35,522 bases of DNA. Origin: Flavobacteriales bacterium (GTDB taxonomy: Bacteria; Bacteroidota; Bacteroidia; CAIKAF01). This document shows, piece after piece, positions 31,737-35,522 of this stretch. The stretch spans positions 1 through 35,522 of the forward strand of contig JANWWP010000073.1 in NCBI GenBank assembly GCA_025055575.1. The letters are read 5' to 3'. A model generated the notes under the pieces. The model searched no databases, was not told the DNA's origin, and saw nothing but the letters and a program-made list of their open reading frames with translations. The translations under genes were made by a program, and so were the position numbers. Within the stretch, counting starts at the first letter, position 1; every line of letters starts with the position of its first letter.

Positions 31737-34700
31737 GCTCTTGGTCCATTTTTTCAGTTTCCTTTTCCTGTTATGGCACTTCATTGTTTTTTCCACAGTA
31801 CTGGCCCAACAGCCTTTCCATCAGCAAGCCGACCACTACCTGCGGGCGCGGCTGATACCTGAAAGCAGCAGCGTGGAAGTGTATGACAGCCTGGTGTACA
31901 CCCACCGTGCCCCCCGCCCATTAGATACCTTTTACCTGCACCTCTGGCCGATGGCCTACAGCCACGGGCGTACAGCCCTGGCCCGGCAGAAGGCCGAACA
32001 GGGGAATACCCAATTAAAATATAAAAAATCCGTCAGAGGCCGCATGGAATTTTCCAGGTTTGAGCAGGAAGGGGCCCCTGTTAACTATTCATTGTGGAAC
32101 AAAAACCCGGATGTAGTCTGGTGGCAGCTGCCACGTCCCTTGAAGTCCGGCGAAAAAACAACCCTGGTGTTCCGCTATCGGCTGCACATGCCTTCGGCCC
32201 AAATCAGCCGGATGGGTGTCCAGGAAGAGGACTATTTCGTAACCCAGTGGTTTCCCAAGCCGGCGGTGTATGATGCGGAGGGTTGGCATCCCATGCCCTA
32301 CCTGGATCAGGGCGAATTTTACTGCGAATGGGGCACCTACCGTGTGGAATTGGATGTGCCGTCCCGCTATGTGGTGGCCGCATCCGGGGTGCCCGACCCG
32401 GAATATTTGTATCAGTTGGAACAATGGGCTGCCCTGCCGGATCCGGCACAACGCGACAGCGCCGGTCGGCGAATCGTCCGTTATGTAGCCGAGCGGGTCC
32501 ATGATTTTGCCTGGTGCGCTTCACCGCATTGGCGGGTGGAAAAAAATATCTTCAATGACCCGGTCTCAGGTGAAGAAAAAACTCTTTTGGCTTACTATAA
32601 ACCGGACCACAGCGCCGTGTGGAAAGGCATCACAGAAGCGGGCCGCCGCACCTTGTCCTATTTTGCCGCGTATTTTGGCCAGGCTTACCCTTTTTCTTTT
32701 TATAATATTGTTGATGGCAGCCTCGCGGCGGGGGGCGGCATGGAATACCCCCAGCTGACTATTATTGGGCCTGTGAGCTCCAGAGAAGTTTTGGAAGAAG
32801 TGGTGCACCACGAGATGGGCCACATGTGGTTTCAGGGCATACTGGCCAACAACGAACGGGACCACCCCTGGCTGGACGAAGGCATCAACTCCTACTTCGA
32901 CAACCGTTTTGTGCGGGACACCCGTGGCGAGGAGGTCGGCAGAATGAGTATGCAATTAAGCCCCTTGAGAATAAAGCTGGGCGATTTGGAAAAAGGCTTT
33001 CAGACCGCCGAATATCTGCTCTGGAACTCTATGGTGCGCCTCGGCGCTTTTCAAGGACCGGCCCGTACCACTTCGGCCCGCTATACCACTGTCAATTACG
33101 GATTGTCCGTGTATCAGCATACCGCCTATTTATTTAGGTATCTGGAAGAAGTGCTGGGCCGGGCCACCCTCGATTCGGCCATGCGGCTGTATTACCGGCG
33201 TTGTGCCTTCAGCCACGTGCGCCCCTCGGATCTTCAGAACGCTTTTGAAGAAGCCAGTGGCCGCGACCTGGATTGGTTTTTCCAACATCTGCTGCGCGAC
33301 AACGGAGCCCAAAATTTCCGTTTGAAGCCGAAGGACCTCACCTGGGATCCCCAGACCCGGCGCCTGGGGGTCCATCTGTCCTATACCCGCCAGGCCGTGC
33401 CGGTTCCCGTGTACATAGGGCCCGAATACGATCGCGAAAAAAACCAGTGGGTGCTTTGGCCCGGTCAGGATGGCACAGCACGGGCCTACACGGACTCCCT
33501 GCCCTTCGAGCCCAAAAATTTCATGCTGGGCCGCCCGTTCACTTTGCCGGATTGGACCTACCGCGACAATTTTTACAACTTGAGCCATGGGAAATGGAAA
33601 AGAAAAAAAGGATTTTTAGTGATGCCGGTGTTAAATCTCGCCCAACTCCTGCGGCCGGGTATCGCCCTGTTGCCCGTTTATGGCTGGAACAACAACAACA
33701 AATCCATGTTGGGCATCCTGGCCCACAACTATGGGGTTCCTCCGGCGCGCCTTCAATATTATGTGATGCCCCTGTTTTCATTTAACCCCCATGGATGGGC
33801 CGGATCTGCCGGATTGGAATACAGGATTTATGGCCGGCGTGATTTCCGGGCCAGTCGCATTTCTTTAGATGTGCACCGCTACGCCTACGATTACACCACA
33901 CGGCCCCTGAATTATCTCAAGGCTTCGGCAGGGGCCCGGATACCTCTCACCGACCCCCGCCGCACCTGGCGGGCCTCCATGGAAGTGCGGGCCGAATATT
34001 TCTGCGTGGCGTGGGAACAGCATCTCTGGCAGCCCCAGCTGGGCCTCAACGACCGCAACCGCTACTTCCGCACCTTCACCGAACTGCGCCTGGAGCGGAA
34101 CAGCCGCTGGAATCCCCTGCGCCACAGCCTGTGCATCGAGGGTGTCTCCGAACATTCCGAAAAGAATTCCTTCCGTCAAACGGGCCATGCGTTCAAAATT
34201 TTTCAGGAATTCAGGGCCTCCGTTTACTTTATTCCCAAATACCGGGGGCTTCACCTCCGGTTTTTCCAGGGGGGCTTTCCCCGGACTCCGGACACGCGCA
34301 TCAACGTCAATTACAAACTTTCTTCCTGGCCGGGGTTTTTTGATTACACTTTCTCAGGCATATTCTGGGACCGCAGCGCCACAAGCGGTATTCTTTCCCG
34401 GCAGATGACCGAGGCCGATGGGGGCTTTCATCAATTTGTCAATTTTCAAAGCTGGCAATACCTGGCCGCACTCAATCTGCGTCTGGATCTCCCCCGGCCT
34501 CTCCCCGTGAGAGTGTTTGGCGATGTCGGTTACACCGCCACGGCCTATCCGACCGGTGCCGGAAAAAATGTACACCTGTTCTGGAGCGCCGGCCTCACCC
34601 TGCACCTTCTGGACGAAGCCTTGGCCGTGCATTTTCCCCTGTTTTTCAGCAGCGCCATCCGCCGCTCTTTGGAAATCAACAACGCTCTGAGCCTGGACCG

Positions 34701-34776
34701 TCAGATCCGGTTTGTGGTGGACTTCCACCGGCTCAATCCCCGCCGGCTGACGGAATGGTTCAGGTTTTTGAACTGA
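31699..34776 (+). CDS. exported M1-family metallopeptidase
   Basis: A zinc aminopeptidase-like protein of up to 1025 residues. The M1 active site is complete: HEMGH (371-375) and Glu394 in WLDEGINSYF, with 18 residues between His375 and Glu394. GGGMEYPQ upstream is equivalent to the GAMEN substrate motif. An N-terminal beta domain precedes it. After about residue 600 comes a long Arg/Tyr/Trp-rich beta-like region that is not typical of soluble M1 enzymes. The signal peptide is FFSFLFLLWHFIVFSTVLAQ. The ATG at 31699 overlaps the acyl-CoA synthetase gene by 38 bases and gives a basic n-region. A TTG at 31741 lies 9 bases after a GGAGG (31727-31731) and is a serious alternative. Confidence 0.9.
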   Translation: MPPWLRKCIRRPKLLVHFFSFLFLLWHFIVFSTVLAQQPFHQQADHYLRARLIPESSSVEVYDSLVYTHRAPRPLDTFYLHLWPMAYSHGRTALARQKAEQGNTQLKYKKSVRGRMEFSRFEQEGAPVNYSLWNKNPDVVWWQLPRPLKSGEKTTLVFRYRLHMPSAQISRMGVQEEDYFVTQWFPKPAVYDAEGWHPMPYLDQGEFYCEWGTYRVELDVPSRYVVAASGVPDPEYLYQLEQWAALPDPAQRDSAGRRIVRYVAERVHDFAWCASPHWRVEKNIFNDPVSGEEKTLLAYYKPDHSAVWKGITEAGRRTLSYFAAYFGQAYPFSFYNIVDGSLAAGGGMEYPQLTIIGPVSSREVLEEVVHHEMGHMWFQGILANNERDHPWLDEGINSYFDNRFVRDTRGEEVGRMSMQLSPLRIKLGDLEKGFQTAEYLLWNSMVRLGAFQGPARTTSARYTTVNYGLSVYQHTAYLFRYLEEVLGRATLDSAMRLYYRRCAFSHVRPSDLQNAFEEASGRDLDWFFQHLLRDNGAQNFRLKPKDLTWDPQTRRLGVHLSYTRQAVPVPVYIGPEYDREKNQWVLWPGQDGTARAYTDSLPFEPKNFMLGRPFTLPDWTYRDNFYNLSHGKWKRKKGFLVMPVLNLAQLLRPGIALLPVYGWNNNNKSMLGILAHNYGVPPARLQYYVMPLFSFNPHGWAGSAGLEYRIYGRRDFRASRISLDVHRYAYDYTTRPLNYLKASAGARIPLTDPRRTWRASMEVRAEYFCVAWEQHLWQPQLGLNDRNRYFRTFTELRLERNSRWNPLRHSLCIEGVSEHSEKNSFRQTGHAFKIFQEFRASVYFIPKYRGLHLRFFQGGFPRTPDTRINVNYKLSSWPGFFDYTFSGIFWDRSATSGILSRQMTEADGGFHQFVNFQSWQYLAALNLRLDLPRPLPVRVFGDVGYTATAYPTGAGKNVHLFWSAGLTLHLLDEALAVHFPLFFSSAIRRSLEINNALSLDRQIRFVVDFHRLNPRRLTEWFRFLN

Positions 34777-34936
34777 GGGGGGAGTTAAATTTTAAAAAAA
34801 CCTAAGACCTTTCTGTTGTGGTTTCCTTTCAAAGCTAAGGCCTTTTTGAAAAACAATTAGGCAAGTGGGTTGCCTGGAAGAGAGGGAAAAACCGAAAAAG
34901 CCAATACCAGGAATTTGAAATGATCATTAACTGAAC

Positions 34937-34965
34937 TTGTTTTTATTGAGATTGTTTTATATTTG
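34937..34965 (+). promoter_or_regulatory. Bacteroidota-type promoter for the small secreted gene
   Basis: TTG at 34937-34939, an 18-base spacer and an exact TATATTTG box at 34958-34965. It lies 44 bases before the ATG at 35010, with an A/T-rich leader. An AGGCAA-GTGGG-TTGCCT hairpin lies further upstream at 34859-34875. Confidence 0.6.
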
Positions 34966-35009
34966 CTCTGAATTTAAATTTAACTTTAACTATCAAAAAT
35001 TTTAATTGT

Positions 35010-35429
35010 ATGAGAACATGTATTTTGTCTCTTATATCCTGGCTTTTGGCCCTTGGTCTCGCAGCGCAGACAAATTCTAAAGAACCACCCCGTGATCCTG
35101 AAACGGGTAAGCCCATTGTGTATGTGGCGCCTAATCAACCCATGCCGGCCGATGTGCTGGTAGAGGAAATGCCGGTGTACAAAATTCATCCGGATTTAGA
35201 TCCCAACCTCACGGAAGAGGAGAGATCTCAAAGGGATCTGCAAAAAAAGATTGAATATTACCGCGCTCAGGGCATAGATTACAAAACAGGGCTCCCTCTG
35301 GGAAAGGATCAGAACGATGAAAAAGAGAGGGTTACGCAAAATGATCCTGAACTGAGGAAAAAGTTAATCCATGAAGAGAAGATGCAAATTTTACGTGAAA
35401 ACTCTACCTCCAACTCACCCCAAAAGTAA
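35010..35429 (+). CDS. small secreted protein of unknown function
   Basis: A 139-residue protein with a clear signal peptide (MRTCILSLISWLLALGLAAQ). The mature part is hydrophilic: Pro-rich at first (KEPPRDPETGKPIVYVAP), then a strongly charged helical stretch (LTEEERSQRDLQKKIEYYRAQG) and a Lys/Glu-rich end (PELRKKLIHEEKMQIL). It has no Cys after the signal and no catalytic motif that I recognise. It is preceded by a good promoter and followed after 25 bases by another gene that begins with a signal-like segment, so the two may be an operon of exported proteins. Confidence 0.75.
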   Translation: MRTCILSLISWLLALGLAAQTNSKEPPRDPETGKPIVYVAPNQPMPADVLVEEMPVYKIHPDLDPNLTEEERSQRDLQKKIEYYRAQGIDYKTGLPLGKDQNDEKERVTQNDPELRKKLIHEEKMQILRENSTSNSPQK

Positions 35430-35454
35430 TTCACTTTAAAATCCGAATACTACC

Positions 35455-35522
35455 ATGAAAAATTTCAATCTTTCCTTCGTTTTAAGTTTAAGGCACTTTC
35501 TAAGTTGCTTTCTTGTAGCCCT
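35455..35522 (+). CDS. start of an exported protein (3' end missing)
   Basis: An ATG at 35455 opens a frame with no stop to the window edge, 22 codons. The start MKNFNLSFVLSLRHFLSCF reads as a basic then hydrophobic signal-like segment. Too little is visible to say more. Confidence 0.5.
   Translation, partial: MKNFNLSFVLSLRHFLSCFLVA

Noticed and set aside
34833-34853. TTTCAAAGC...GCCTTTTTGAAA inverted repeat after the M1 peptidase
   Set aside because: The stem needs bulges and no T run follows, so it is not a convincing terminator.
1-35522. CRISPR arrays, insertion sequences, phage or defence genes
   Set aside because: I found no regularly spaced short repeats, transposase or integrase motifs, or known defence-gene signatures. 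The only repeats are within-protein modules.

Overview
The window is about 35.5 kb of chromosome from a member of the phylum Bacteroidota. Four lines of evidence point there. Four large secreted proteins end in type IX secretion (T9SS) tails, of both the CHU_C 'gliding motility-associated' class and the YPNP 'Por' class. Exact TAnnTTTG boxes, the -7 element of the Bacteroidota primary sigma factor, precede many genes. A complete nqrABCDEF operon is present. Several starts use TTG or GTG with little Shine-Dalgarno signal. I cannot name a genus.

Left part (1-7.6 kb). The 3' end of a CotH-type secreted protein is followed by a two-component pair (histidine kinase and OmpR-type regulator) behind a good promoter. 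A compact minus-strand cluster follows: DoxX-like membrane protein, FG-GAP/VCBS T9SS cargo, DinB-like protein and an exported protein of unknown function. Housekeeping block (7.6-12.3 kb). gltX overlaps folB, and a small Cys-rich CWC protein overlaps the end of folB. A 437-base gene-free stretch with several hairpins comes next, then recG.

Middle (12.4-19.8 kb). A stand-alone PLP-fold sugar dehydratase of the RfbH/ColD type, with His in place of the usual Lys, precedes the six-gene Na+-translocating NADH:quinone reductase operon. The operon is tightly packed and its key Fe-S and flavin-site residues are visible.

Right part (19.8-35.5 kb). This holds a T9SS cargo with a strong terminator, a small lipoprotein-like gene whose reading frame runs through that terminator, and a FucP-like sugar transporter. 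A 1315-residue T9SS cargo (DUF7948-like start, propeller, PKD and Ig-like modules) is followed by an AI-2E-type permease whose 3' end runs into an opposite-strand tRNA-Leu(UAA). Then come a retropepsin-like protein lacking its catalytic Asp, a long-chain acyl-CoA synthetase, an M1-type metallopeptidase, a small secreted protein and the first codons of another exported protein.

Most of the window is ordinary core and surface-protein gene content. I did not find a clear new multi-gene system, defence island, CRISPR array, prophage or insertion sequence. The observations most worth checking are the orphan His-type dehydratase, the pseudo-aspartic-protease, the terminator/lipoprotein overlap, the tRNA/CDS overlap and the structured gap before recG.
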